From contig CATJZL010000082.1 in NCBI GenBank assembly GCA_949745755.1, forward strand, positions 1 through 6,013: a stretch of DNA of 6,013 nucleotides, given 5' to 3'. A program made the position numbers and the translations under genes. Position 1 is the stretch's first letter. Each line of letters begins with the position of its first letter. The notes under the pieces are model-generated. The model did no database searches and was not told the origin of the DNA. It saw only the letters and a program-made list of their open reading frames with translations. The DNA is from UBA2730 sp022793235. GTDB lineage: Bacteria; Bacillota_I; Bacilli_A; RF39; UBA660. Positions 5,880 through 6,013 of the stretch are shown one piece after another.

Positions 5880-6013
5880 GAGTGTGTCCAAAATTCTGTG
5901 TAAATGGCATCTAACCATAATAATTTGGAACTTTAATATAGTTCCTTTTTTTTATTTAAATAATAACATATAATAATTATTTTTCAAAGAACTTTATATT
6001 CTGTTATCAAACA
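5880..6013 (+). mobile_element. Probable IS256-family insertion sequence end (terminal inverted repeat), element continues past the window
   Basis: From 5880 the DNA reads GAGTGTGTCC, then AAAATTC, then TGTGTAAAT. Compared from memory with the IS256 terminal repeat (GATAAAGTCC...TTGTGTAAAA), it aligns without gaps at 15 of 26 positions, with GTCC and TGTGTAAA at identical distance. In such elements the interior lies on the TGTGTAAA side, so the element would extend rightwards. No transposase reading frame is visible before 6013: all three minus-strand frames stop within about 35 bases of the edge, which favours this being the end upstream of a plus-strand transposase. A TATAAT at 5969-5974 could be part of its promoter but lacks a clear -35. 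The second end and any target duplication are out of view; it could also be a short remnant. Confidence 0.6.
5927..5953 (+). terminator. Terminator-like hairpin just inside the IS end
   Basis: GGAACT (5927-5932) pairs with AGTTCC (5940-5945) around a seven-base loop and is followed directly by eight T residues (5946-5953). There is no plus-strand gene between this and the terminator at 5809-5839. Its place 47 bases inside the repeat suggests it blocks outside transcripts from entering the element, a device known for several insertion sequences; this role is inferred. Confidence 0.65.

Noticed and set aside
1..6013. CRISPR array, tRNA, rRNA or riboswitch
   Set aside because: No regularly spaced DNA repeats, no cloverleaf and no conserved RNA element seen on either strand; all untranslated gaps are short and AT-rich.

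Overview
The window is AT-rich DNA from a bacterium that looks like a low-GC Gram-positive (Bacillota). Shine-Dalgarno sites are strong (AGGTGA, AAGGGGG), the promoters are textbook sigma-A type, and the FtsW homologue reads like the Bacillus FtsW/SpoVE branch. Tryptophan is encoded by TGG and no gene contains an in-frame TGA, so the standard bacterial code fits better than the Mycoplasma code. Species cannot be fixed from this sequence; a gut-type uncultured Bacilli or Clostridia lineage is a guess.

Layout, left to right. Positions 1-987 (minus strand) hold the first 329 codons of a secreted or membrane-anchored surface protein that runs off the left edge. It has a signal-like N-terminus, a motif resembling one seen in Firmicute cell-wall hydrolases, and Cys/His repeats of about 107 residues. 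Its own promoter lies at 1063-1091. Positions 1142-2227 (minus) encode an FtsW/RodA/SpoVE-family peptidoglycan polymerase. Positions 2313-4493 (minus) encode PriA, the replication-restart helicase, upstream of ftsW on the same strand. Positions 4503-4623 are a divergent promoter region. Positions 4624-5781 (plus) encode an unrecognised 385-residue protein with an extremely basic N-terminus, a short hydrophobic segment and a possible degenerate metalloprotease-like body; it ends at a clear terminator (5809-5839). The last 230 bases carry no gene. They hold a minus-strand hairpin, a sequence matching the terminal inverted repeat of IS256-family insertion sequences (from about 5880), and a second terminator-like hairpin just inside it, so a mobile element probably begins near 5880 and continues past the right edge.

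Two housekeeping genes (priA, ftsW) are flanked by two lineage-specific envelope-type proteins. PriA restarts stalled replication forks; the FtsW homologue polymerises lipid II into septal glycan. Their adjacency on one strand suggests co-transcription but no direct functional link is visible. The two flanking proteins both look exported and may act at the cell surface; this is inference from their N-termini and composition.
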